The translations under genes and the position numbers were made by a program. The notes beneath the pieces were generated by a model that was given only the letters and a program-made list of their open reading frames with translations, was not told the origin of the DNA and made no database searches. 64,000 bases of DNA. It comes from Fimbriiglobus ruber. Lineage in GTDB: Bacteria > Planctomycetota > Planctomycetia > Gemmatales > Gemmataceae. Positions 50,773 through 59,870 of this stretch are shown here, one piece after another (position 1 is the stretch's first letter; each line of letters opens with the position of its first letter). The stretch is taken from NCBI RefSeq assembly GCF_002197845.1, contig NZ_NIDE01000017.1, forward strand, positions 666,712-730,711, read 5' to 3'.

Positions 50773-50965
50773 GCGGGCGGCCCAAACCAGTCTGCCCCGC
50801 CGTCTGCTACCGCGCCGGATTCCGCACGAACGCCTCGATGACCGGAAACGACCGGCCCCGCCCCGCCACACCAGCGACGTCATCGCGTTGACCTTCCCGA
50901 GCGACCGGTCGCGGGTGGCGACGCTGCTCGTGTCCCGCGGCAACCTGTCCGGGCAGGTGTACCTT

Positions 50966-52249
50966 TTACGTGTGCCGTAGTGCCTCGATCGGGTCGAGCC
51001 GGGCAGCCCGCCGGGCGGGGTAGTAACCGGACGCCAGCCCGACCAGGACCGACACCCCGAACGCCAGCACGGGAGACCAGACGCGGATGATGGCGGGCAT
51101 CCCGAATACCCCGGAGATCGTGTACGCCAGCCCCACCCCGAGAGCGATCCCGGCAACCCCACCGCCGCACGAGAGGACCAGCGTCTCGATCAGAAACTGG
51201 GTGGCGATGTCCCGCCGCTTGGCCCCGAGGGCCCGGCGGATGCCGATCTCCCGGGTCCGCTCGGTGACCGTCGCCAGCATGATGTTCATGATCCCGATGC
51301 CCCCGACGACCAGCGAAATGCCCGCGATCGCCCCCAGAATCATGGTGAACATCCGCTGCGTCTGCTCGGCCTTCTGCAACAGGTCGAGGGGAACGGTGAC
51401 GGCCACGTCTTTCCGCGGGTGGAATTGATCGATCACCGACTGGACGGCGACGGCCGTTCGCGCCACGTTCTCCACCCGGTCCACGGCGACCGTCATCTGG
51501 CTGATGTCGATCCGCTCGCGCTGGAACGACGACCCGGCCTTGTACGAAATGATCTCCCGCCCGAACCGCACGCGGTCGGTGGCGAACGGGATGAATACGA
51601 CCCGGTTGAGGTCCGCGTCCCCACCGCCCCCGCCGGCGGCCAGCGTCTTCGGTTCCGTGACCCCGATCACCACGAACGACCGCGTGCGGTCGATGTTTTC
51701 GATCGACACCGACCGTCCGACCGGGTTCTGGGTGGGGAACAACTTCTCGGCCGTCGCCGCCCCGAGAACGGCCACGTTCTCGAACCGCCGCTCGTCCGTC
51801 TCGTCGATCCACCGGCCGACGGCGATGCGCATGTTGTTCTGGGTGTAAAACTCCGGCGTCGCCCCGACGACCCGGCCGTCGATCTTGTTGGCTTGGTAGC
51901 GGACCGTCTTCCGGTACTCCCGCATGGGGGTGGCGGCGACGACGGTCGGGATGGTCGACCGGATGCGGTCCAGGTCGGCGTACGTCAGCCCGTAGGCCGC
52001 CATGTCGACCCCCTGGTCCGACCCGGCGTCGTCGGTCGGCTTGGTACTCCGAAGCACGATGGTGTTAGCGCCCAGATCCTCCAGTTGCTTGAGCGCCTGA
52101 TACCGGGCGGCCTCGCCGATCGCCAGCATGACGATCACCGACGCGACCCCGAGTACGATGCCCAACGCGGTCAGCGCGGACCGGAGCCGGTGGACGGCCA
52201 AGCTCCGGAGGCCGAGGCGGACTGCGTGATTGAGGCGATAAAAGCGCAC
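50966..52249 (-). CDS. MacB-type ABC transporter permease subunit
   Basis: A 427-residue permease of the MacB/FtsX class with four membrane segments: one near the N-terminus (LTALGIVLGVASVIVMLAIG), a large extracytoplasmic MacB-type core, and three near the end (MILGAIAGISLVVGGIGIMNI, FLIETLVLSCGGGVAGIALGV, VLAFGVSVLVGLASGYYPA). The end, ARRAARLDPIEALRH, is the family signature. Unlike MacB itself it has no N-terminal ATPase, and none is encoded in the window. It follows the membrane-fusion protein gene by 16 bases in one operon: TolC, adaptor, permease. Confidence 0.88.
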   Translation of the reverse strand: MRFYRLNHAVRLGLRSLAVHRLRSALTALGIVLGVASVIVMLAIGEAARYQALKQLEDLGANTIVLRSTKPTDDAGSDQGVDMAAYGLTYADLDRIRSTIPTVVAATPMREYRKTVRYQANKIDGRVVGATPEFYTQNNMRIAVGRWIDETDERRFENVAVLGAATAEKLFPTQNPVGRSVSIENIDRTRSFVVIGVTEPKTLAAGGGGGDADLNRVVFIPFATDRVRFGREIISYKAGSSFQRERIDISQMTVAVDRVENVARTAVAVQSVIDQFHPRKDVAVTVPLDLLQKAEQTQRMFTMILGAIAGISLVVGGIGIMNIMLATVTERTREIGIRRALGAKRRDIATQFLIETLVLSCGGGVAGIALGVGLAYTISGVFGMPAIIRVWSPVLAFGVSVLVGLASGYYPARRAARLDPIEALRHT

Positions 52250-52265
52250 GGGGGATCGTCCGGTG

Positions 52266-53906
52266 TCAGTTCTTGGCCGGCGCCGGTTCGGACGCGCTCG
52301 ACGGTGGTTCGGCGGCCGGCGGCGGCTCGCTGGCCTTGGCCGGGTCTTTTTCGTCCCGCGTCTTCAACTCGGCCGCGGCCCGAATCCGGGCGTCCAGCGT
52401 CACCTTGTCGCCCTCGGCCAGCCCGTCGAGGATCTGGACGAGTTGGTCGTTGCCGTCCCCCACCTTCACCACCCGCCGCTCGATCCCACCGCCGGTCATC
52501 ACGTAACAGATGTTCTTACCGCCCGACTCGGTGACGGCCTGGACCGGGACGGTGAGGGCGTCTTTGATCGTCTTGATCAGAATCTTCACGTCGGCGGTCA
52601 TCCCCGGCCGCAGGCCCGCGCCTTTGGGCAGGTCGTCGATCGTGACGTCGGTCTGGTATTCCTTCACCCCGCCGCGGCCGAACCCGTCGTTCGACGCCAT
52701 CGTGGCGACCAGGATCACCCGGCCGTGCAGCACCTGGTTCGGCAGGGCGTCCACTTGCAGGGTGGCCGATTGACCCTTCTGAACTTTCTTCACCACGGAC
52801 TCGTGGACCTTGAGCTTGACCTGCATGTCGTCCAGGTCCGGGAGGGTGAAGATCGGTTGCTGGAAGAAGAGTGTGGCCCCGGGCCGAATCTTGGCCGAGT
52901 CGTCCCAGAAACGCCGGTTGTAGTAGATGAGGATGCCCTCCGCCGGGGCCTTGACGACGCAGTTGTTGAGTTGGAGTTTCAGTCGTTCGAGTTGCTTCTT
53001 TTCCAGGTCGGCCGTCTTTCGGGCCGCTTTCATCTCGTTCTCGGCCTTCTCGGTGGCCGCGGCTTGCGTTTTTTTCGTCCGGTCCAGTTCGCGCTTGGCG
53101 TCTTTGGCCTTGGCTTCGAGTTCGGTCACCTTGCGGACCTTGGTAAACTTTTCGAGGACCTTCAGGTCCGCTTCTTGCTGGCGGACTTCGTACCGTTTGT
53201 TCTCGAAGTTCAGTTCCATGACCCGGATTTGTTCCATCTGGGCGAACCCTTTTTTCACCATGTTTCGCGTGAAGTCCAGGTTGTCTTCCGCCTCCTTCAA
53301 TTCCTTCTTGCCCTTCTCGGCCGCGCCCTTCCGCTTGTCGAGTTCGACGAGATATTCGCCTTCTTCGTAAGAATCGAAATCGATCTTTGCCAGGGTTAAC
53401 GCCAGGGCGGCCTTGTCGATCTCGCCCTCGGCTTTGTTCCGCTGGACCTCCAGGTCGTTCTCGGCCGCCTTGAGCTTACCGGCGGCCTGCTCCCACTTGA
53501 CCTCCTGCTCGCCGATCCCCTTCTGAAGGGTGTCGGTGTCGAACCGGGCGACCTCGTCCCCTTTTTTGACCCGCGTCCCTTCGGGAACGATCGTGGCCAA
53601 CTTGCCCCCGCCCTCGACTTCACACAAGACTTCGACCGCCTTGGAACTTTCCAACTCGCCACGGTCGGTGACGGTGATGACCAACTCGCCCCGCGCGGCC
53701 GTCGCGGTCAACACGTCGGTTGACTTCCGTCCCGGCAGTCCCCAGGTCACCGCGACGTACACGATCGCGGCAGCGCACCCGACCGCGGCCGTCGGCCGGG
53801 CCGCGCGTGCGACCCGCCCCGGGCGGGCGGGTCGCTGCGCGGGGGTATTACCGGGCGGGAGGGGGAGCGCCAGCGGGGGCGGCGTCTGCGGGTCTGGGGG
53901 CGGCAT
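52266..53906 (-). CDS. Membrane-fusion (HlyD/MacA-like) adaptor protein
   Basis: A 546-residue periplasmic adaptor. A Pro/Arg-rich cytoplasmic N-terminus and one membrane helix (TAAVGCAAAIVYVAVTWGL) lead to the lipoyl half (VITVTDRGELESSKAVEVLCEVEGGG), a long coiled coil of ~170 residues (ENDLEVQRNKAEGEIDKAAL and TELEAKAKDAKRELDRTKK), the second lipoyl half (VVKAPAEGILIYYNRRF) and the barrel/membrane-proximal domains. It joins an inner-membrane permease to TolC. The gene overlaps the end of the TolC gene by 59 bases. The coiled coil is longer than in most MacA proteins. Confidence 0.88.
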   Translation of the reverse strand: MPPPDPQTPPPLALPLPPGNTPAQRPARPGRVARAARPTAAVGCAAAIVYVAVTWGLPGRKSTDVLTATAARGELVITVTDRGELESSKAVEVLCEVEGGGKLATIVPEGTRVKKGDEVARFDTDTLQKGIGEQEVKWEQAAGKLKAAENDLEVQRNKAEGEIDKAALALTLAKIDFDSYEEGEYLVELDKRKGAAEKGKKELKEAEDNLDFTRNMVKKGFAQMEQIRVMELNFENKRYEVRQQEADLKVLEKFTKVRKVTELEAKAKDAKRELDRTKKTQAAATEKAENEMKAARKTADLEKKQLERLKLQLNNCVVKAPAEGILIYYNRRFWDDSAKIRPGATLFFQQPIFTLPDLDDMQVKLKVHESVVKKVQKGQSATLQVDALPNQVLHGRVILVATMASNDGFGRGGVKEYQTDVTIDDLPKGAGLRPGMTADVKILIKTIKDALTVPVQAVTESGGKNICYVMTGGGIERRVVKVGDGNDQLVQILDGLAEGDKVTLDARIRAAAELKTRDEKDPAKASEPPPAAEPPSSASEPAPAKN

Positions 53907-56112
53907 TGGTGGGGAGCCCTTGCTGGTCCAGTTGCAACTCTTCCAAGTCTAACAGAAGTTGGATGCGTTGCTGCTCGTAGTTAATGTAACTGGTCGCGAG
54001 CGCGTTCCGGGCCGCCAGGACGTTGGTCAACGCCTGGAGGAGGTTCAAGGTTGTGGTGTCGTTCGCCGTCCGCCGGTCGCGCGGGCCGAGGAGCGTGAGC
54101 CGGGCGTTCTCGTACTGGCGGGCTGCCGATAGAAGTTGCTGCCGCGAAATCTCGAACCCGAGCCGGAGCCGGGCGAGAACCCGGAGGTCCTGGCGGATTT
54201 GCTGTTCGATCTGATCAGACAGGGCCATGTAACTCCGCTTCGCCCGCTGGTAAGTGATCAGGCTGGCCCGGTACGTGTTCCGCTCGGCCACCCGGTTGAG
54301 CGGGCTGTCGAACTGGATGCCGACCGAATAATCCCCCCCTTTGGTGGAGAAGTCGAACGCCCTCGTCGTGACGGCCGGGTTCGTCCCGGGGGACGCCGTG
54401 GCGACCAGGTTCAGGTCCGCCTTGAGCGCGTTCGCGGCCACCGTGACCTGCCGCCACGTGTCGGTTATTGCCCCGAGCGCGTTCTGGAGATCGAGGCGGT
54501 TTTCCTTGGCGTAGGTCAAGGCGTCCGCCTCCCGAACGGTGACGTCGGGCAACTCGATCAGGTAGATCCGGGTCTGCGTCTGGGCCGCGAGAACCGCGTC
54601 CAGGAGGGTGAGGGCCTGTTTGGTGTCCTCGACCAGTGCTTCCCACGCCGGCAGTCGTTCCTTTTCCGTCACCCCGTCCCGGTGGCGGTCGATCCGGGCG
54701 ACCAGTTTCTTCATGTCGGCGGCGAGTTCCGGCGCCTGCCCGATCAGCGTCTCGTGCGCCGACCGGGCCCGGTCGCGCTGTTCCGGATCCTCGCCGGGGC
54801 GGGCGGGTCGTTCGAGCCGGCGGGTCCACGACTCCCGCTCGGCGACCGCTTTTTCGAGCGCGGCCGGGATTTGCCCCGCGAGGCCGCGGAGGGCCGCATA
54901 CTGGGCCTTGAGGTCCGCGACCGGCGGGGCCGCGCCGAGTTCCGCGAGCCGGGCCCGCTGGAACGCTTCGAGGTCGTCTCGCAGTTTGTCCGCGGCCGGG
55001 TCGGTGAGGACGAACCGGCTCAACAGTGCGTCGTCCAACTCGACCGGGATACGCGGTGGGAGGCCGAGCCGGAGCTTGAACGCGTCCTGGGCACTCTGGA
55101 GTGCGATGTCGGCGTCCAGGACCGCCGACCGGGCCGTGAGATAACTTTGGAAGAACTGGTCGAGTTCGACCACGGACGCCCGCCCGCCCCTGAATAGTTC
55201 CTTGTAGAGGGCGTACGTCTCCTGCTGGCGCTGCAAGTTCGCGCGGGTGTTTCGCACGGTCTGGAGCGCGAGCAAGAGATCGAGGTAGCCGCCGCTCTGC
55301 ACGGCCACCCCGGCCCAGAACTGTTTGCGAAACCGGGCGTAGTCCCGGACCGCGTAAAGCACTCCCCGCTCGCCCTGGGTCAGCGATTCCAGGCGGACCT
55401 GGCGGCCGGCGTTCCGCAAGAGCGGCTGGGTCAGTGTGAACGCGATGTTCGAGTGGAGTGACGCCGACCCGCCGGCGTACTCGAAAACGAACGCGTTCGC
55501 GAAGTCCACGAGGAGCTGGCCGCCGGCGGCGAAACCCTTGGTAAACCCAAAGTCGCTGGTCGGATTCAGGGTGTTCGTCTCCGTCGGGAAGCCGCCCGAC
55601 CCGGCGTTCGTAAACGTGTTCGATCCCCGGCCGTACCATTTCACGTCAAAATCGAACCGGTTGAGCGTGAGGGCCAGCGCCTGAAGGTAAACGTTTTCGA
55701 GCGCCGTTTGGTATTCCCGGCTGTTGACCAGCCCGATCTCGGTGGCGCTCTCCTGGTTCAATTTCAACGGCGTGGTCCCGTCGATCCCCAGGGCTTCCTG
55801 CCACCCCGGGGGCTCGATCACGTTCGTGACGCCATTCTTCTCCCACCCCGACGCCCCGCGCAACTTGTACGGGTGGGCCATAAAGCGTGCGGAGGCTAGA
55901 TCGTCTGGGGGTTTGGGCGGGGCGTCCGGGTCGAACGGGTCCGCGAGGCGCGAAAAGGGAGCTGGTTCGACACGGGTCCGGCCGATGTCGTACTGGGGCG
56001 ACATGATCCGTTCAGTGAGGATTGGGTAAGTCTCCCGGTCCGCCGATTCCCGGTAGTGCGAGCGCGTGCATCCGGCTAACGCCAGAGTGAAAATGAGCAC
56101 GCGAACCCGCAC
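53848..56112 (-). CDS. TolC-family outer-membrane efflux lipoprotein
   Basis: A 754-residue outer-membrane channel protein. The N-terminus VLIFTLALAGC is a lipobox-type signal peptide. About 150 residues of extra N-terminal region (DPFDPDAPPKPPDDLASARF) precede the two TolC-type helical halves; the repeat boundary is visible in QEGLGR-like stretches such as LLQALTNVLAARNALATSYINYEQQRIQLLLDLEEL at the end. At 754 residues it is larger than the usual ~450-500, with an inserted helical segment in the middle. First gene of the efflux operon. A GTG is the start. Substrate cannot be inferred. Confidence 0.86.
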   Translation of the reverse strand: MRVRVLIFTLALAGCTRSHYRESADRETYPILTERIMSPQYDIGRTRVEPAPFSRLADPFDPDAPPKPPDDLASARFMAHPYKLRGASGWEKNGVTNVIEPPGWQEALGIDGTTPLKLNQESATEIGLVNSREYQTALENVYLQALALTLNRFDFDVKWYGRGSNTFTNAGSGGFPTETNTLNPTSDFGFTKGFAAGGQLLVDFANAFVFEYAGGSASLHSNIAFTLTQPLLRNAGRQVRLESLTQGERGVLYAVRDYARFRKQFWAGVAVQSGGYLDLLLALQTVRNTRANLQRQQETYALYKELFRGGRASVVELDQFFQSYLTARSAVLDADIALQSAQDAFKLRLGLPPRIPVELDDALLSRFVLTDPAADKLRDDLEAFQRARLAELGAAPPVADLKAQYAALRGLAGQIPAALEKAVAERESWTRRLERPARPGEDPEQRDRARSAHETLIGQAPELAADMKKLVARIDRHRDGVTEKERLPAWEALVEDTKQALTLLDAVLAAQTQTRIYLIELPDVTVREADALTYAKENRLDLQNALGAITDTWRQVTVAANALKADLNLVATASPGTNPAVTTRAFDFSTKGGDYSVGIQFDSPLNRVAERNTYRASLITYQRAKRSYMALSDQIEQQIRQDLRVLARLRLGFEISRQQLLSAARQYENARLTLLGPRDRRTANDTTTLNLLQALTNVLAARNALATSYINYEQQRIQLLLDLEELQLDQQGLPTNAAPRPADAAPAGAPPPAR

Positions 56113-56354
56113 GGCGCATCCCCCTTGCTCCGCGTAGTCGGTCGATGTTCGACTGAATCAACGTGCTTTACCCGATTAATGAGAGCGGATCAAGACCAGG
56201 AATACGGTTGTCACGCGACACCTCGAACGACAGATGAACGGGGCGCTGTTCGAGTGCGTGGTGAAGGCTTGGCGGGCTCCGCACCCCAAGGTGGTGGTGA
56301 AGGATTTCCCCAGCTGTGACCCGCACACTTTCGCACACCGGCAATCGCCCCACG

Positions 56355-56951
56355 TCAGCCGTCCGGATTCGCGAGGATTTCACGCAACCGGTCGGCGAGT
56401 TCCGGGGGTACGCGGCCGAGCCAGCTTTGATCGACGAGGCCGACGTCGATGAGATCCTGGATGTGAACCTGGTCCTTCCGCCGGAACGAGGTGAGCTTCA
56501 TGCGAACAAGGGCTTCGAGCGGCAAGACGCGGAACGGCGGCGCGATCTCGTACTCCGCCACGTCCGGCGTCGGGAGCAGGTAGTCGTCGCGAACCTTTTC
56601 GTTGGAGAAGGCGACGTGGACTGCGTCCCGCGGCTTGGCGTCGGGGCCGTCCAGGAACATATCAACACTGGCGACGTGGCGGTAAACAAATCCTTCCGCT
56701 TCGAGTACTTGAATCGTCACGGGCAAGTCGGTCCGGCGGATCAGAATGTCGACGTCTTGGGTGTTGCGGACCGCAGCCACATCGACCCGCGCGACCCACG
56801 CCCCCACGGCGTTCCCACCGACGACCGCGTAAGGAATCCCGGCGCCGTCCAGGGCGCTCGTGACGCGGAGCAAGCGTTCGCGGACTCGTTCCACGGCGAG
56901 GACCATCCGGTCGAGAACCCAGGTGTCGGGAGGCTTCGTGTCCATGCCCAT
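56355..56951 (-). CDS. AbiEii-type nucleotidyltransferase, orphan (1)
   Basis: A 198-residue nucleotidyltransferase-fold protein. GAGIPYAVVGGNAVGAWVAR gives the GG motif, and TQDVDILIRRTDLP gives the D-x-D metal site typical of MNT/AbiEii-type proteins, then a helical C-terminal part (LEALVRMKLTSFRRKDQVHIQDLIDVGLV). The ATG at 56951 is preferred over a longer frame to 57107 that overlaps the next gene. AbiEii toxins normally have a partner AbiEi antitoxin gene; none is adjacent. It could be a lone nucleotidyltransferase. Confidence 0.78.
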   Translation of the reverse strand: MGMDTKPPDTWVLDRMVLAVERVRERLLRVTSALDGAGIPYAVVGGNAVGAWVARVDVAAVRNTQDVDILIRRTDLPVTIQVLEAEGFVYRHVASVDMFLDGPDAKPRDAVHVAFSNEKVRDDYLLPTPDVAEYEIAPPFRVLPLEALVRMKLTSFRRKDQVHIQDLIDVGLVDQSWLGRVPPELADRLREILANPDG

Positions 56952-57078
56952 ATCGTAACGGAATGGGCAGGACTGTGAGGCCAACAAACCCGAACGTCCT
57001 GCCAGAATTCGTTGGCGGGTCGTAAGATGCCGTCTGTCGGCCGGGCTTCCCGGTCGAGAGTCGGAGGGCAGTGTGTCG

Positions 57079-58458
57079 ATGCCGAGACCGAAGAAGCGCG
57101 TGGCCATCTACGCCGGGTCGTTCGACCCGCCCGGGGCGCACCACCGGCGGATCGCCGCGGCCCTCGCCGCCCGGTTCGACGAGGTCATCGTGTTCCCGTC
57201 CGGCCCCCGCCCGGACCGGCCGTCCGCCGACAGCTTGCCGATCCACCGCGCGGTCATGGCCGACCTGAACTTCCGCGGGCTGCCCCGCGTCCGCGTCGAG
57301 TTGAGCGATCTGGAGCGGAACCGCTTCTCCCCGAATCACGAATTCGAGATCCTGTTCGGCGGCCCGGACGTCGAACTATCGCACGTCGTCCCGGCGGCTG
57401 CCGTCGCGGGTGGGGTGGACGCGGCCAAGGTGCGGACCGAGTGGGAGGACGGGGAAGGGCTGTGGGCGTCCGCGCACTTCACCATCCTGCACGAACCCGA
57501 CGAGTCGCCCGACCCGGCCGCCCTCCCGCCGCGGCACGAGACGCTGGAAATCCCGGCGCACACGCCGTCCGCCCAGATCCGCTCGCGGCTGTTCGACGCC
57601 GAGGCGGTCGACGAACTCCTCTACCAGGACGTGGCGGCGTACATCCGCCGGCACGGCCTGTTCCGCCCGACGCCCCCGGCCCGGGAGTGCATCCACCGCA
57701 TCCCGAACCCGAAGCTGCGGCTCTTTTACGACCCCAAGCATCCGGAAACGGTTGCCGTCGCGGACCGGCTCCGCAAGTACGAGAGTCCGGACCCCGACAT
57801 GATCGTCTCGATCGGAGGCGACGGGACGATGCTGCGGGCGATCCGCCAGCACTGGCGCGACCGGCTGCCGTTCTACGGGCTGAACACCGGGCACCTCGGG
57901 TTCCTGCTCAACGACGCTGACGGGATCGACTTCTGGAACCGCGACCTGCGGCTGTACCAGCTCCCGCTCTTGTGGGTCGAGACGGTCGGGGAGGACGGCG
58001 ACCGCCGCGGCTCGCTCGTGTTCAACGACTGCTGGGTCGAGCGGGAGACCGGCCAGACGGCGTGGGTGGAGGTGTCGGTCAACGGCCACGTGCGGATGCC
58101 GCGGATGGTCGCGGACGGCGTGCTGGTGTCGACGGCCGCCGGGTCGACGTCTTACGCCCGGGCGATGGGCGCGACCCCGCTCCCGTTCAACGCTCCGCTC
58201 CTCACCCTGGCCGGGTCGAACGTCCTCAAACCCGAGTTCTGGCACCCGGCCGTCCTGACCATCGATTCGACGGTCACGGTCCGCAACCTCGACCCGAACA
58301 AGCGGCCGCTCCAGGGCTTTGTCGACGGCGTGGACGTCGGCCGGGTGCAGGAGATGACCGTCCGCGTCAGCAACATCGCGGCCGTCGAGCTGCTGTTCAC
58401 GCGGGCCCACGACCCGGTCGCGAAACTGGCTGTGCTGCAGTTTCCCCAGCCGGGGTGA
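57079..58458 (+). CDS. Fusion of NadD-like nucleotidyltransferase and NAD kinase
   Basis: A ~459-residue cytoplasmic protein. Residues ~10-200 form a NadD-like domain: AIYAGSFDPPGAHHRRIAAAL at the start and PSAQIRSRLFDAEAVDELLY plus VAAYIRRHGLF at its end, as in nicotinate-nucleotide adenylyltransferase. The usual HxGH motif reads GAHH: the first His is replaced by Gly, so activity is uncertain. From about 215 the protein is an NAD kinase: DMIVSIGGDGTMLRAIRQH with the GGDGT motif, GLNTGHLGFLL, ADGVLVSTAAGSTSYARAMG and PLQGFVDG. NAD kinase makes NADP from NAD and ATP. The fusion would couple the last NAD step to NADP formation. GTG at 57073 or ATG at 57079 may start it. Confidence 0.88.
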   Translation: MPRPKKRVAIYAGSFDPPGAHHRRIAAALAARFDEVIVFPSGPRPDRPSADSLPIHRAVMADLNFRGLPRVRVELSDLERNRFSPNHEFEILFGGPDVELSHVVPAAAVAGGVDAAKVRTEWEDGEGLWASAHFTILHEPDESPDPAALPPRHETLEIPAHTPSAQIRSRLFDAEAVDELLYQDVAAYIRRHGLFRPTPPARECIHRIPNPKLRLFYDPKHPETVAVADRLRKYESPDPDMIVSIGGDGTMLRAIRQHWRDRLPFYGLNTGHLGFLLNDADGIDFWNRDLRLYQLPLLWVETVGEDGDRRGSLVFNDCWVERETGQTAWVEVSVNGHVRMPRMVADGVLVSTAAGSTSYARAMGATPLPFNAPLLTLAGSNVLKPEFWHPAVLTIDSTVTVRNLDPNKRPLQGFVDGVDVGRVQEMTVRVSNIAAVELLFTRAHDPVAKLAVLQFPQPG

Positions 58459-58470
58459 AAAGAAGACGAT

Positions 58471-58663
58471 TTAGCCACAGAGGGCACAGAGTACACAGAG
58501 AAAGAGAGGGAAAACATGTGGAGTCGAGTGGCTAATTTGTCGGGCACAAATTTCGTTGAGTCCTGGTTGCCAGACTCAATTCGTTACGGGTAAAAACATA
58601 CTCTTAACACAACTCTCCGCTTTTGATCTCTCTCTGTGCCCTCTGTGATCTCTGTGGCTAAAT
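58471..58663. repeat. Inverted CACAGAG-rich repeat pair
   Basis: The left arm at 58471-58508 (TTAGCCACAGAGGGCACAGA and on) and the right arm at about 58627-58663 (ending CTCTGTGGCTAA) are inverted copies sharing three CACAGAG units each. The ~120 bases between them carry no gene. This is a widely dispersed planctomycete-type palindromic element of unknown function; it lies between the NAD kinase and TDH-like genes. A related pair follows the next gene. Confidence 0.8.
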
Positions 58664-58712
58664 GTTTGTGATCTTTGTGGCGAATTTCTGATCCCGAACC
58701 CTTTGAAGAACT

Positions 58713-59729
58713 ATGTCCCGTCAAGCATCGACTTTAATTACCGGCGCCTCGGGGGAGATGGGCCACGGGCTGATCGAGCGGCTGATCGCCCGGTCGGACC
58801 GGCCCGTCATCACGATCGACCTGAACCCGCTCGCCCCGGCCCTCGCCCGGATGGTGCGGAAGGAGTTCACCGGCTCCGTCCTCGACTCCCAGCTCCTCGA
58901 CCGGATCAACGCCGAGTACGAAGTCGATCAGGTCTTCCACCTGGCCGCCCTGCTGTCCACGCGGAGCGAGTTTTCTCCCGCGTTGGCCCACAAGGTCAAC
59001 GTCGAGGGGACGTTGAACATGCTGGAGTTCGCCCAGAAGGAGGGCGAGTCGCACGGCCGGCCGGTCGTGTTCTTCTACCCGTCGAGCATCGCCGCGTACG
59101 GCCTGCCCGACCTGGCTGCCAAGGCTGCCGCGGGCAAGGTGGCGGAAGACGTGTTCACCCGCCCGACCACGATGTATGGGGCGAACAAGCTCTACTGCGA
59201 ACACCTCGGTCGCTACTATGACCGCCACTTCAAGCAGCTCGCGGCCGACAGCCGGTCGGGGAAGGTCGACTTCCGCTGCATCCGCTTCCCCGGGCTGATT
59301 TCGGCCGTCACCGTCCCGTCCGGCGGCACGTCCGACTACGCCCCGGAGATGATCCACGCGGCCGCACAGGGCAAACCCTACGCGTGCTTCGTCCGCCCGG
59401 ACACGCGCATCCCGTTCATGGCCATGCCGGACGCGATCGACGCCATCCTCCGGCTCGTCGACGCCCCGAAGCCGAAGCTCACCCGGACCGAGTACAACAT
59501 CGGCGCGTTCAGCCCGACGACGGCCGAGGTCGAGAAGGTGGCCCGGGCGGCGTTCCCCGGAGCCAGCATCACGACCGCCGTGGACGCCAAGCGGCAGGCC
59601 ATCGTCGACAGCTGGCCGGCCGACGTGGACGACGGGGCCGCCCGCCGCGACTGGGGCCACGCCCCGAAGTACGGGTTCGACACCGCGTTCGGCGAGTACC
59701 TCATCCCGACGATCCGCGCGCGGTACTAA
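58713..59729 (+). CDS. NAD-dependent epimerase/dehydratase (TDH-like SDR)
   Basis: A 338-residue extended short-chain dehydrogenase. TLITGASGEMGHGLIERLIA is the cofactor motif GxxGxxG; VFHLAALLST and VNVEGTLNMLEFA follow. The catalytic YxxxK is in MYGANKLYCEHLGRYYD. The C-terminal part, including FRCIRFPGLIS and GGTSDYAPEMIHAAAQGKPY, resembles L-threonine 3-dehydrogenase-like SDRs, so threonine oxidation is a candidate role; the 2-amino-3-ketobutyrate ligase partner is not adjacent, so the substrate remains open. The gene lies between two inverted-repeat elements. Confidence 0.86.
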   Translation: MSRQASTLITGASGEMGHGLIERLIARSDRPVITIDLNPLAPALARMVRKEFTGSVLDSQLLDRINAEYEVDQVFHLAALLSTRSEFSPALAHKVNVEGTLNMLEFAQKEGESHGRPVVFFYPSSIAAYGLPDLAAKAAAGKVAEDVFTRPTTMYGANKLYCEHLGRYYDRHFKQLAADSRSGKVDFRCIRFPGLISAVTVPSGGTSDYAPEMIHAAAQGKPYACFVRPDTRIPFMAMPDAIDAILRLVDAPKPKLTRTEYNIGAFSPTTAEVEKVARAAFPGASITTAVDAKRQAIVDSWPADVDDGAARRDWGHAPKYGFDTAFGEYLIPTIRARY

Positions 59730-59744
59730 ACCCAAATCCATTTT

Positions 59745-59858
59745 CGCCGCAGAGGGCACGAGAGGGCACTTGAGAAGAGACAAAAAGAGCAATATAGTTA
59801 GTCTATGAAGATTAACGATTATTTAATTTGTCGTCTTCTCTCGTGTTCTCTGCGGTGA
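59745..59858. repeat. Second inverted repeat pair, CCGCAGAG type
   Basis: CGCCGCAGAGGGCACGAGAG (from 59745) and the inverted form ending CGTGTTCTCTGCGGTGA (to about 59858) flank ~45 AT-rich bases. The arrangement resembles the element at 58471-58663 though the units differ. It lies between the TDH-like gene and the second orphan nucleotidyltransferase. Confidence 0.7.
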
Positions 59859-59870
59859 TATCTTTTCTCT

